Source: Aridibacter sp965216195 | GTDB lineage: Bacteria; Acidobacteriota; Blastocatellia; Pyrinomonadales; Pyrinomonadaceae | Reading direction: 5' to 3' | Assembly (NCBI GenBank): GCA_965216195.1 | Contig: OZ244151.1 | Coordinates: 2,666,001 to 2,730,000, forward strand | DNA: 64,000 nucleotides | Shown here: piece by piece, positions 17,218-25,432 of the stretch | Layout of the letters: every line of letters starts with the position of its first letter | How positions within the stretch are numbered: position 1 is the first letter of the stretch | Notes under the pieces: model-generated | The model's database searches: none | The model's input: only the letters and a program-made list of their open reading frames with translations | Told to the model about the DNA's origin: nothing | Made by a program: the position numbers and the translations under genes

Positions 17218-17655
17218 TCAATCGTCCCTTCTTAAACTTCCCCCTGCTAAAACTCCAATTGCACCTATAAACGGGTTGAGAAAATTCACCCAATCGGGCG
17301 AGACCGATTTCGCCATGGCGTCGGCACCCGAAACTTCACCTTCCCTCGGCAGATCGGGCTTCGGATTCATCATCTGAAAAATCGCCATCGCAATTCCGAG
17401 CACTAAAAATAGACCCGCCAAAAACTGAACAGCTCCCGAACTTCGCGAAATCAACCTACAAAGAAACCCGGCGAAAAGCGCCGCCGCAAACCCAATGATC
17501 GTGCTCAATACGATCCAAAGCATTGAAACCTTAAAGCTGCCTGGCTCATAAGATCGCTCGGTTCCTAGAAATGCATATAACAAGGAAAATGCCCCGATGA
17601 TAAATGCAACAACAAAAATACACCCGGCAATAACTCCCACTATTTTTCTAAGCAT
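17218..17655 (-). CDS. Small four-helix membrane protein, unknown
   Basis: 145 residues from ATG 17655 (MLRKIVGVIAGCIFVVAFIIG) with GGGAG upstream; the frame runs on to 17712 inside the neighbouring remnant. Four hydrophobic segments are visible: about 5-27, 45-65, 70-90 and a shorter one near 125-140. It overlaps the VOC remnant by 8 nt. No motif recognised. Confidence 0.7.
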   Translation of the reverse strand: MLRKIVGVIAGCIFVVAFIIGAFSLLYAFLGTERSYEPGSFKVSMLWIVLSTIIGFAAALFAGFLCRLISRSSGAVQFLAGLFLVLGIAMAIFQMMNPKPDLPREGEVSGADAMAKSVSPDWVNFLNPFIGAIGVLAGGSLRRDD

Positions 17656-17842
17656 GGCTCTCCCATTCCGGTTGTCCCGGTTTATTGCAATTGAGCATCC
17701 AGATGATTCCAAACTTGTCGGTCAACATCCCGAACTTAGCTCCCCAAAATTGATCGTCTAAATGCATTGTAACACTTCCACACTCCGCCCATTTATAAAA
17801 CACCGCAATTCCCTTCGAATTTATATACGGAATTATCTTCAT
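17648..17842 (-). pseudogene. PhnB-like VOC gene with internal deletion
   Basis: 64 codons. The first ~17 (MKIIPYINSKGIAVFYK) match the start of a PhnB/3-demethylubiquinone-methyltransferase-like VOC protein, and the last ~40 (DDQFWGAKFGMLTDKFGIIWMLNC) match its end; about 60-70 residues of the middle are missing although the frame stays open. ATG 17842 directly follows the stop of the SRPBCC gene at 17843, so it is still transcribed and translated in principle. Confidence 0.65.
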
Positions 17843-18382
17843 TTATTGTTCAACTTCTGTTTTAGTTTTCTCCGACTCAATTTTTTCCGCCCTTTTTTTT
17901 AACTTTTGGTTCCAATCACGAGCAAAATCCTCAATATCAAAAAACATCGACATCAGTATCTTCGTCGACCAACTCTCGACAATCGAGCGATCCGTCGTTG
18001 TAATAATCGTTTTTCCACCCGCGGACGATTCTAGTTCGCCAAGCCACTCCCCTTTTATCGTGGCACCGAGTGTGTACTTTAGATGCAGGCTGTTTGGTTC
18101 ATCTTTTCGGACCACCGTAAATTCGATTGGGCCTGCGTCCTGAGCAACTTCCGTCCAGTTACTCTCATCCCTGACCTCGACCTTTTCTAGCTTGTCCTGC
18201 CACTCCGGGTACTTTTCTCGATCGTTTAACACGCGCCAGACCGTTTCCTTTGAGGCGTTGATTTCAGTCTCTTGGGTAAAGGTCTTTTCACGCGGTATCA
18301 GCAGCCCGCCGACGATATATCCGATCGCAAGCAATCCGATTAGCAAAACCAATAACCCTACCAAAGTTTTTACAATCCTCAT
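17843..18382 (-). CDS. Membrane-anchored SRPBCC family protein
   Basis: 179 residues: one N-terminal membrane segment (VGLLVLLIGLLAIGYIVGGLL) and a START-like domain (FTQETEINASKETVWRVLNDREKYPEWQDK, then IVESWSTKILMSMFF). The C-terminus is Lys/Glu-rich. First gene of a minus-strand run through the VOC remnant and the membrane protein at 17218. Third anchored SRPBCC protein of the window. Confidence 0.87.
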   Translation of the reverse strand: MRIVKTLVGLLVLLIGLLAIGYIVGGLLIPREKTFTQETEINASKETVWRVLNDREKYPEWQDKLEKVEVRDESNWTEVAQDAGPIEFTVVRKDEPNSLHLKYTLGATIKGEWLGELESSAGGKTIITTTDRSIVESWSTKILMSMFFDIEDFARDWNQKLKKRAEKIESEKTKTEVEQ

Positions 18383-18427
18383 TTTCTTAAACTACATGTG
18401 CCAATATCTAATGTTTAAAACGGCCAG

Positions 18428-20749
18428 CTATTCTCCCGATGCGGGCTGCCACGAAAGCGCAACATTTCTTACCGTTATATCCATTTTCTCGGGAAAAATT
18501 TCCACTGTTTCAACTTCAATAAGATCGGCATTTTGAAACTTTGCCAGTTTTTCCCGAATCTCGACTTCAATCTCGTCGAGTTTTGCCTGAGCGTCTTCGA
18601 CCTGCTTTTCTGCTGCTGCAGCCTCTCTTCTTTCTTTCATCGTCGTTCCGATCCGCGAAGCGTTTCGGGTAATTCCCAGGCTTCGTCTGCTTCCAAATAA
18701 TGAACCGAGAATCGAGGTACCGACGGAAATCGCGGTTCCCAGCGCGTGAGAGCTCGCTTGCGAAGACTGAGTTTCCGCCTTTGCCATTGCTCTTTCGAGA
18801 GCTTTTTCGAGCGAAATGATCTCTTTTTCATAGTCGTCACGTATCTTCTCAATGGTCTCATCGCGTTGCTCACGAGCAGTTTGGGCAACACGAATTTTGA
18901 AAGCGCGTTCGTCTTCGCCCGGCTGCGATACCTCATCTAACGAAGGACAGGTATAGACGACCAAAGGCTTTTCTTTATAGAGCCAGTTCTTATAATCCGT
19001 CTCCCAAGCCTTAACACTCTTCTTTGTTACCTCGGCCTCAAATTGCTCAAAACCAAATCCATCGCGCGGTTCGTTTTCGAGTTCATCCAATGTGTATTCG
19101 GCCTGGGTGCTTTGATTCCAGTCAACATAGTCCGCAATCGGCGCAATATAAACCCGATCACGCGATTCTTTTATCCCTAATTTTTCATCGTCATACAACA
19201 CATCCGCAATTCCTATCACAGAAGGCTGGTAGACTTTTCCAGCGCCGGGGATAAAGACCTGTGGAATGTTCGGGTCTAAAATCGGCCTAGTTCCTACATT
19301 ACTTGGAGCGGCTGCTGCTACCTCCCCAGTTTCAGCTTCAACGCTCGCTTCCACTTGCTCACCAACCAATTCCTTAAAACGGTTTCGCATTATAGGTCCT
19401 GCAAGATAAGAAAGCACCCAACGCGTGTGAAACAAAAACGGGCGTGATTCGGAAGTGTTATTTAACATAAACACGCGTTTACCCAAACCTGCCAGCTGTT
19501 TGCTAAGTGTCGCCTTATCTGCACCACTATTTGCAGTAATCAATCCCTCGAGAACCTTTTCTTTATCGCGCTCGGTTTGAAGTCGACCTATAAACCAGGT
19601 TCCAACATTGCTAAGTGCCTTATAGTCCAAATCGCCCGGGTTTTGCGTTGCAAGAAGAAGCCCAACGCCAAATGCCCGAGCCTGCTTTAGGAGTGTTAGA
19701 AAGAGTTTCTTTGAGGGTGGATTAGCAACCGGAGGCAGGTAGCCAAAAATCTCGTCCATATAAAATAGGCAACGCAAACTCGAAGTGCCCGACTGCGTGC
19801 GCATCCAGGAGACGAGTTCGTTTAGCAAAAGAGTGACAAAAAACATGCGCTCCTGATCCGACAGATGGGCAATCGAGAGAATTGAAATCCTCGGTTTGCC
19901 CGAGTCGGTATAGAGCAAATTGTCGATGTCTATATTTTCGCCCTTGGTCCAAACAGAAAACTGCGGGGACGCGAGAAGATTGTTGATTTTCGTGGCAAGA
20001 TGAAAACGAGACTTCTTCGGGTAGTATGCTTCGAGATCAAACGCTCCGATTTTATTCATTGGCGGATCTTGAATCAGAGCGATTAATTGCTCAATCGAAA
20101 CATTTCGACCCCCTACCCATTCGTGTTGGATGATATTTGAAAGGAATATGTGTTCCTTATCCGTCAGCGGATCGGAGTCCATTCCGATTAAGCCGAGAAG
20201 CCCGCTTACCAACGTCGAAATGCGTTCCCCGATCTGCTCGAGATCATCCATACCTTCAGGTTTATCAAAGGACTTAAGTATCGAAATCGGTTTAGCAGCC
20301 GTGCTTCCGGGTGTGTAGAGTTGGCGATCAGCCGCATCGGCAAACATCTTGATTCGCTCGGGAGTTTGCCCCCAATCCGCCAAACCATTTTTCCATAAAT
20401 CGGCTTTCTTCTGAGCCAATTCGTCAACCGAAATCCCTTTCTGAGAGGCCTCGTCCGCGCTTACCCACGGCACAAATTCCTCCTTCGAAAGGTTCTCAAA
20501 AGTTAAAAACAGATTCGTAAGATCGCCTTTCGGGTCTATAACAATTACCGGAACGTTGTCGATTGCGGCTTCCTCGAGAATCGAAACACATAGACCAGTT
20601 TTCCCTGATCCGGTCATCCCCATACAGACGCCGTGAGTTACCAAATGCTTTGATTCGTAAAGCGTGAGATTTTCCGTAACCTCTTTTTTCTCGGGATCAA
20701 ATTCCTTTCCGATGTAGAAAAGTCCTAGTTTTTCGTAAGCTTCATTCAT
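18428..20749 (-). CDS. HerA/DUF853-like ATPase
   Basis: 773 residues. Walker A is GMTGSGKT (44-51), Walker B is CLFYMDEIFGYLP, and FGVGLLLATQNPGDLDYKALSNVGTWFIGRL is the conserved region seen in HerA/VirD4-like motors. The last ~150 residues form a long charged coiled coil interrupted by a Ser/Gly segment. Family members are hexameric DNA or protein pumps; this DUF853-like group is poorly studied. It overlaps the upstream secreted nuclease gene by 8 nt, so their translation is coupled. Confidence 0.88.
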   Translation of the reverse strand: MNEAYEKLGLFYIGKEFDPEKKEVTENLTLYESKHLVTHGVCMGMTGSGKTGLCVSILEEAAIDNVPVIVIDPKGDLTNLFLTFENLSKEEFVPWVSADEASQKGISVDELAQKKADLWKNGLADWGQTPERIKMFADAADRQLYTPGSTAAKPISILKSFDKPEGMDDLEQIGERISTLVSGLLGLIGMDSDPLTDKEHIFLSNIIQHEWVGGRNVSIEQLIALIQDPPMNKIGAFDLEAYYPKKSRFHLATKINNLLASPQFSVWTKGENIDIDNLLYTDSGKPRISILSIAHLSDQERMFFVTLLLNELVSWMRTQSGTSSLRCLFYMDEIFGYLPPVANPPSKKLFLTLLKQARAFGVGLLLATQNPGDLDYKALSNVGTWFIGRLQTERDKEKVLEGLITANSGADKATLSKQLAGLGKRVFMLNNTSESRPFLFHTRWVLSYLAGPIMRNRFKELVGEQVEASVEAETGEVAAAAPSNVGTRPILDPNIPQVFIPGAGKVYQPSVIGIADVLYDDEKLGIKESRDRVYIAPIADYVDWNQSTQAEYTLDELENEPRDGFGFEQFEAEVTKKSVKAWETDYKNWLYKEKPLVVYTCPSLDEVSQPGEDERAFKIRVAQTAREQRDETIEKIRDDYEKEIISLEKALERAMAKAETQSSQASSHALGTAISVGTSILGSLFGSRRSLGITRNASRIGTTMKERREAAAAEKQVEDAQAKLDEIEVEIREKLAKFQNADLIEVETVEIFPEKMDITVRNVALSWQPASGE

Positions 20750-21389
20750 AGTCTTTTTCGATCAACATCTCCGATCTTTTTTCCTTCTTAGGATTTCGTG
20801 GGTTCTGTTTGCGGTAAACCCAGGGCGGCTTTGGATATTTCATTTGCCAAAACCCAAGCTTATTTTCGCGCGCATATTTTTCCGCCTTTGAGTAAATCTC
20901 GCGCTCCGCAAAACTTTGCTGTTTTTGGTGGCGCTTATAGTACCAGGCATAACCGTTTCTGATCTGCTCAGCATTAATGTTTTTACCTTCGACAAAAACT
21001 TCACCGATGATCCTGCCGTAGCGGTCGCGCCCCATCTCGCGAATTCGAACCTCTTTCTTCCATACCAAATCCGATAAATTCTGTCGCGACTTTTTTCCGT
21101 ACGGCTGATAATACTCCGGAGCATCGATCGTTGCGAGACGAATTTTTTGCTCCTTCTTTTCATCTCCATCTACATATAAAACGGTAATCGTGTCACCATC
21201 GTTTACACCGACCACCTTAAACGTCGGTTTCTTACCTTCATCGTCTTCGGTCTTTTCAATCTTCTTCTCTTCAACCTCTTCAATCGGAGTAGCTTCCGGA
21301 GCGATTTGCTCACGACTAGTTTCCGGTTTTACGAGACAGGTAGAGAATAGAATCGCGTAAACGACAACGATTTTTGCCAAAAATTGCAT
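20742..21389 (-). CDS. Secreted thermonuclease (SNase) family nuclease
   Basis: 215 residues: signal peptide (1-20), an acidic Glu/Lys linker, then the staphylococcal-nuclease OB fold with DGDTITVLYVDGD, KIRLATIDAPEYYQPYG and MGRDRYGRIIGEVFV (the catalytic Asp/Arg/Glu pattern). NGYAWYYKRH and the Lys-rich C-terminus follow. It should cut DNA or RNA outside the cytoplasm. It overlaps the HerA-like gene; the predicted export makes a direct HerA-nuclease complex doubtful. Confidence 0.9.
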   Translation of the reverse strand: MQFLAKIVVVYAILFSTCLVKPETSREQIAPEATPIEEVEEKKIEKTEDDEGKKPTFKVVGVNDGDTITVLYVDGDEKKEQKIRLATIDAPEYYQPYGKKSRQNLSDLVWKKEVRIREMGRDRYGRIIGEVFVEGKNINAEQIRNGYAWYYKRHQKQQSFAEREIYSKAEKYARENKLGFWQMKYPKPPWVYRKQNPRNPKKEKRSEMLIEKDYE

Positions 21390-21518
21390 AGTTTTCGTTT
21401 AGCGAATTATACAATTTTGTCGGTTACATACGAAACCTATTGCTTTTTCACAAGCGTTAAATTATCCTTTCGATATATTTTGGCTTAGAGATCGGTTTAG
21501 TTCGCTGGAAGAAATTAA

Positions 21519-22193
21519 TTGCCAAATTCATCGTTGAAATTCGATATCCTCGCAATCGTTCGCGACTTCTTGTTCGTGGAGGAAACTGACTTTTATCCCG
21601 ATGAAATTTGGAGTGATTTCGAAGAAGCGTTTTATTTGTTTCTTACAGATGACGAAATCGAGGTATTGAATTATCACTACGGATCCGAGGATTTTTGTCC
21701 TTTTTCGGTGGAGAAAAGAAGGCGGATTCTTTCGGATTTGGTGTTGAGATTTAATCGAAGTGAGTTTTTCTCCGAGATGGACTCAATGCTGAAAACCCAT
21801 GAATCTGCGGTTTTCGAGATTTCTGGCGGCTTAAAATCAGTCGATACAGATGGCGGCAGCGAAGGATTTGTTCGGAAATCGCTCAATAATCTTGGGTTAG
21901 ACTATCGGCCAAAATCCGTTGGCAATTGCGATTTTGATGCGTTTATTGGGGAGTTTCCGGTTTACGTCTGGCGCTTCAATCAGGTTGATATGCCCCACAG
22001 CGTTTTGGAAAACTTACTCAGAAACGCTGCGGCAGAAGGGTTTGGACGCTTTTTCATTGTTGCGCATCCGAAGTTGACACAGGAATTACCAGCGAGCATA
22101 GAGGGAGCGATACCGTATTCATTTATCCCTCTGATTGATGAGTCGTCAGCGCAGAATTTAACAAGCCCGCTCAATCAGCCGCTACCAATGTAA
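21519..22193 (+). CDS. Unknown protein, possibly with an inactive nuclease-like fold
   Basis: 224 residues starting at TTG 21519 with GGAAG upstream. No signal peptide. The N-terminal half is helical and acidic. The C-terminal part (FVRKSLNNLGLDYRPK, then NCDFDAFIGEFPVYVWRFNQ, then RFFIVAHPKL) has the helix-strand-strand-helix-strand order of restriction-endonuclease-like domains, but the usual ExK is absent. That resemblance is inference. It is followed 19 nt later by a coiled-coil gene, probably in the same transcript. Confidence 0.6.
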   Translation: MPNSSLKFDILAIVRDFLFVEETDFYPDEIWSDFEEAFYLFLTDDEIEVLNYHYGSEDFCPFSVEKRRRILSDLVLRFNRSEFFSEMDSMLKTHESAVFEISGGLKSVDTDGGSEGFVRKSLNNLGLDYRPKSVGNCDFDAFIGEFPVYVWRFNQVDMPHSVLENLLRNAAAEGFGRFFIVAHPKLTQELPASIEGAIPYSFIPLIDESSAQNLTSPLNQPLPM

Positions 22194-22212
22194 AGGTAGA
22201 CACGAAATTTCG

Positions 22213-22497
22213 ATGATGGATTTGGGAAAAGAAAATTCTAAACAAACTAAGGGCTTGGAAAACCTGGAGTTTCTCACGGATAAAGCTACCCGTCTGGTCT
22301 TTATGCTCGAGGCCGAGGAACGCAAACTTTCCCAACTTCACGACGAGTTGAAACAAATCCGCCGGCAAAAAAAGGAACTCACTGAGATAAACAGAGGCCT
22401 TAAGAAAAAACTTACAACTCTTGAAGAGGATCGAGGGAAAGTAGACGAAAAAGCCGAAAGCATTCTTAGCGCGATCGGTGAGTTAGCGATAGATTAG
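22213..22497 (+). CDS. Small coiled-coil protein
   Basis: 94 residues, nearly all one helix with heptad-like Leu/Ile spacing (LDKATRLVFMLEAEERKLSQLH through AESILSAIGELAID). The layout resembles ZapB/DUF904-like coiled coils, but no specific motif supports that name. Ends exactly where the convergent frameshifted VOC gene ends. Confidence 0.65.
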   Translation: MMDLGKENSKQTKGLENLEFLTDKATRLVFMLEAEERKLSQLHDELKQIRRQKKELTEINRGLKKKLTTLEEDRGKVDEKAESILSAIGELAID

Positions 22498-22960
22498 TTA
22501 CCCGCCATAAATTTCCTTCGCACGTTTGTTCATTTCTTCCGGAGAAACATCTTCAATGTGGGTTGAGATATACCACTTATGGCCATACGGATCTTCTAAG
22601 GTGCCGCTTCGATCACTATAAAAATGATCTTTTAACGCGCGTAAAACTTTAAGCCCTTCGCCTACTGCCTTTTCTGTAAAGGAATCCACATCTTCGACAT
22701 AGATCATTATTCCGACGGACGTTCCGCCAAGCGTTTCCGGGCTCAGCGCTTGGTATTCGGGTGATTCGTCGGAAATCATTATTATCGCTTCACCGATTTT
22801 TTAGCTCAGCGTGTCCAATCACACCTCCGCCTTCAATTCGAAACAATTCTTCCGCACCAAACGCTCTTTTGTAAAATTCAATTGCGTCGCCTGCGCCCTT
22901 GCATGTGATATAGGGCGTTGCGCCGCAATAACCCTCGGGTATTGGATTTACGTCACTCAT
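22498..22960 (-). pseudogene. PhnB-like VOC gene with a single-base frameshift in an A6 run
   Basis: From ATG 22960 (ribosome site AGGAGGAG) the frame reads NPIPEGYCGATPYITCKGAGDAIEFYKRAFGAEELFRIEGGGVIGHAELKN and then stops. Removing one A from the A6 run at 22797-22802 continues it as KIGEAIIMISDESPEYQ into the 93-codon frame that ends at 22498 (VEDVDSFTEKAVGEGLKVLR, DPYGHKWYISTHIEDVSPEEM). The joined protein is a complete ~153-residue VOC/PhnB protein. Either a recent mutation, a sequencing slip or programmed slippage. Its ATG overlaps the stop of the DUF899 gene. Confidence 0.85.
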
Positions 22961-23658
22961 CTAGCTCCTCCTATCTGATGAATCTGCTCCTCATAGTTTA
23001 ATGATGGATACCAGTTTTCTCCTCGCCCTTCGGGAGTTAAGTCAAAGAAATTCCACAAAGGCCATAGCAAATCAACGTGCCGGAAATCGTGTCCTTCGAA
23101 AGGTTTGTAAAGAAGTTCCGAACCCCAAAAGTGCCGGACTTTTCCATCTCGTTTTACAAAAACATTTGCCATCGGCATTTGGTTGCCCTTTTCATCCTCG
23201 GCGAGATAATCGCGAGCGTATGAATTGTTTGAGGCCGAAAGCAGCGGAAGATCTTTCCAATCGCGGGTCTTTGCAAATTCCGCGATCCTTTCAATCGGCG
23301 AGCAAGCGACAATTGCCAAATTCATACGCTCGGTGATGTGTTTTACATGTCCATTCATTGAATCCAAAAATGCGGTGCACAGCGGACATGAATTTTCCAT
23401 CTCCGGCCCGTACATATAGCTATAGATCAGCAAGCTCTCCTTTCCGCTTTCAAAAAGCTCGGAAAGCTTTACAGGCTCTTTTTCGCCGTTTTCTGAAATC
23501 CCTTCAAACGTATAATCTTCATTGACTTCACCACCAAGAGGGAGTTGTCTACGCAGTGCAGCAACCCGCTCGAGATCCTCCCGCAACCGAGCTTCAGCAG
23601 TCAAAAGTTTCGCCCTCGCCTCGCGATACTCCGTCGATTCATTTGGAAAATTTGGCAT
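22957..23658 (-). CDS. DUF899 family thioredoxin-like protein
   Basis: 233 residues. The N-terminal EARLREDLERVAALRRQLPLGG, the CPLCTAFLDSMNGHV block (CxxC-type site within a thioredoxin-like fold), RDWKDLPLLSASNNSYARDY and HVDLLWPLWNFFDLTPEGRG are diagnostic for DUF899. Probably a cytoplasmic thiol protein of unknown substrate. AAGGAAA precedes ATG 23658. It overlaps the frameshifted VOC gene by 4 nt (ATGA). Confidence 0.92.
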   Translation of the reverse strand: MPNFPNESTEYREARAKLLTAEARLREDLERVAALRRQLPLGGEVNEDYTFEGISENGEKEPVKLSELFESGKESLLIYSYMYGPEMENSCPLCTAFLDSMNGHVKHITERMNLAIVACSPIERIAEFAKTRDWKDLPLLSASNNSYARDYLAEDEKGNQMPMANVFVKRDGKVRHFWGSELLYKPFEGHDFRHVDLLWPLWNFFDLTPEGRGENWYPSLNYEEQIHQIGGAR

Positions 23659-23669
23659 AACGTTTCCTT

Positions 23670-24326
23670 CTATCCTCCGATCGCCTCGCGAATAAAGTCG
23701 TTCAGCGGTTTCATCGCTCTAAAAACTTTGAGCGCATACTTATCATAATCCGGTGCCGTTACAATCTTTTGAGGAATTTTTTCGTGATACGCAATATAGC
23801 TTTTTAGTCTTAAATGCTCGATCATTTCGTGGTCTTTTGGAAAACCCTTTGGAGCGGTTTTGAGCTTATCGCCATGGATTACTCCGAAATACTCCTTGAA
23901 TTTCTTAGCTCTTCCAATCTTTAAATACTCGTTGGGTTTTTTGACGATCGCATTACGGATGGCGAGAAGTTCTTTTGGCTGCGGCATATATTTCCCGCCT
24001 GCGAGCATCGATCCCTTCGGCTGAACGTGGATGTAATAACCCGCCGATGACATTTTCCCTCCGCCGGGCGTAATAGAAGCACCAAAGTTGGTCTTATACG
24101 GGCTTTTATCCTTCGAAAAACGTACGTCGCGATAAATACGAAAAATCGATTTTTTGGCATTGACGCCAATAATCTCGGGATCAAACTTCGAGATTCCTTT
24201 AATCAGTTTTTCTACAAACCCGATGAAATATTCATTCGCCGCTAAATATTCATCCTTGTTAGCGTTAAACCAGTCTCTGTCGTTGTTTTTTTCAAGTTTC
24301 TTTAGGAAATTTAATACTTTTTTCAT
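23670..24326 (-). CDS. DUF2461 (TIGR02453) family protein
   Basis: 218 residues from ATG 24326, which has GAGGAGAAAG upstream; the longer frame to 24494 lacks support. KNNDRDWFNANKDEYLAA, SIFRIYRDVRFSKDKSPYKTNFGA and GGKMSSAGYYIHVQPKGSMLAGG are the family signature. Function unknown. It lies 11 nt upstream of the DUF899 gene and is probably co-transcribed with it. Confidence 0.92.
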   Translation of the reverse strand: MKKVLNFLKKLEKNNDRDWFNANKDEYLAANEYFIGFVEKLIKGISKFDPEIIGVNAKKSIFRIYRDVRFSKDKSPYKTNFGASITPGGGKMSSAGYYIHVQPKGSMLAGGKYMPQPKELLAIRNAIVKKPNEYLKIGRAKKFKEYFGVIHGDKLKTAPKGFPKDHEMIEHLRLKSYIAYHEKIPQKIVTAPDYDKYALKVFRAMKPLNDFIREAIGG

Positions 24327-24432
24327 GACTTTCTCCTCAGGCTCCCTTTTTACACTTAAACAAGCAAAACTCCAACACGACTGGAGAGTAGACGTCTCGT
24401 CTGCAACGACAAAACGGCATTTTAATTTCGTC

Positions 24433-24567
24433 TTACCTTTCCCGCAAAAAGTGATAAACCCACATGTTCTCGGCAAACTCACCCTCGTCGTCATTCAAAA
24501 CAACGATCCGATGATCGTCAAAGTATTTCGTGAGTGTCTCTTTTACCTGCGTGTATTCATTAAGCTT
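24433..24567 (-). pseudogene. Possible remnant of a small gene without a start codon
   Basis: An open frame of about 45 codons ends at 24433 and contains the well-formed stretch KYFDDHRIVVLNDDEGEFAENMW. It has no ATG/GTG/TTG before that stretch and an in-frame stop just upstream. It directly follows the stop of the NTase gene. It may be the tail of a lost gene; no family recognised. Confidence 0.3.
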
Positions 24568-25432
24568 GGAGCGTTTCGTCTACCCCCATTCTGATCTCGC
24601 GGAGCGTCGTGAGAATAAACTCTCGCCCCTCAAATTCAAAATTTTTGTCCGTTCGTATTTCATCGGCAAATTTTTCAATTGTGCCTCCATTTTTCTCTTC
24701 AGTCAGCGGTTTCATTACATAACCAGCAATTTCCTTATTTATCAAAGCCCCTAAATCCCTTCCCAGAAGCCGTGCTCCCACCGTTTCGTAATCAAAATCT
24801 TCGTCTTCCAATATATCTTTGTCGGCATCATAGATCCGATCTTCATTACCGATTTTTTCGTAATTTCGCGCGATGAAGTATATATCCTGAAGATCCCTAA
24901 TTCTTTCAAATGGCCGATCCGAAAATGATACGAGCTTGAGCAAAACCAAGCCCCTGGGTGAAGCGATTTTGACCTCAAGATCGTCGGCAATTTCAACGTT
25001 CCAACAATCATCATAAACCTTGTCAAAACCAACGGTGCTTAGCTCAAAATCGCCATTTTCGATTTTAACCGTCCCGGCCGGTGATTCGATTCCCCCAAAT
25101 GGCATCAGATCAATGGCCGTTTTCCATCCCTCTTGATTCCGGTAAAGACGTTGCCATTGAGTGTTCGATTCGACGAATCTTCCGGTATTAATTAAGGCCT
25201 TTTTTAGACTTTCAAATTCTTCTTCGCTTTCAACTGCTACACCGAAGTCGATATCTACTGTTGCCCGCGTTATCTTCGTCTCATATGCGTACTGAAAAAT
25301 TAGATCGCGGACAAATGCGCCCACAAGAAAACTTCTAACTCCAAGCTTGGAACAAGTGGCAGTGACGTCTTTAATAATCTCCTGAAAGTTACCAGGAATC
25401 GCTTTCTGTAAAATCAGCGAGGTACTGATCAT
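24560..25432 (-). CDS. AbiEii/AbiGii-like nucleotidyltransferase (putative type IV toxin)
   Basis: 290 residues. FLVGAFVRDLIF and the TVDIDFGVAV strand (with the paired acidic residues of the NTase fold) followed by LLKLVSFSDRPFERIRDLQDIYFI are the pattern of the large AbiEii-related nucleotidyltransferase family. Toxins of this group add nucleotides to tRNA or act as GTP-dependent NTases. The start overlaps the end of the AbiEi-like gene by 44 nt, the usual antitoxin-then-toxin order. Confidence 0.8.
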   Translation of the reverse strand: MISTSLILQKAIPGNFQEIIKDVTATCSKLGVRSFLVGAFVRDLIFQYAYETKITRATVDIDFGVAVESEEEFESLKKALINTGRFVESNTQWQRLYRNQEGWKTAIDLMPFGGIESPAGTVKIENGDFELSTVGFDKVYDDCWNVEIADDLEVKIASPRGLVLLKLVSFSDRPFERIRDLQDIYFIARNYEKIGNEDRIYDADKDILEDEDFDYETVGARLLGRDLGALINKEIAGYVMKPLTEEKNGGTIEKFADEIRTDKNFEFEGREFILTTLREIRMGVDETLQA

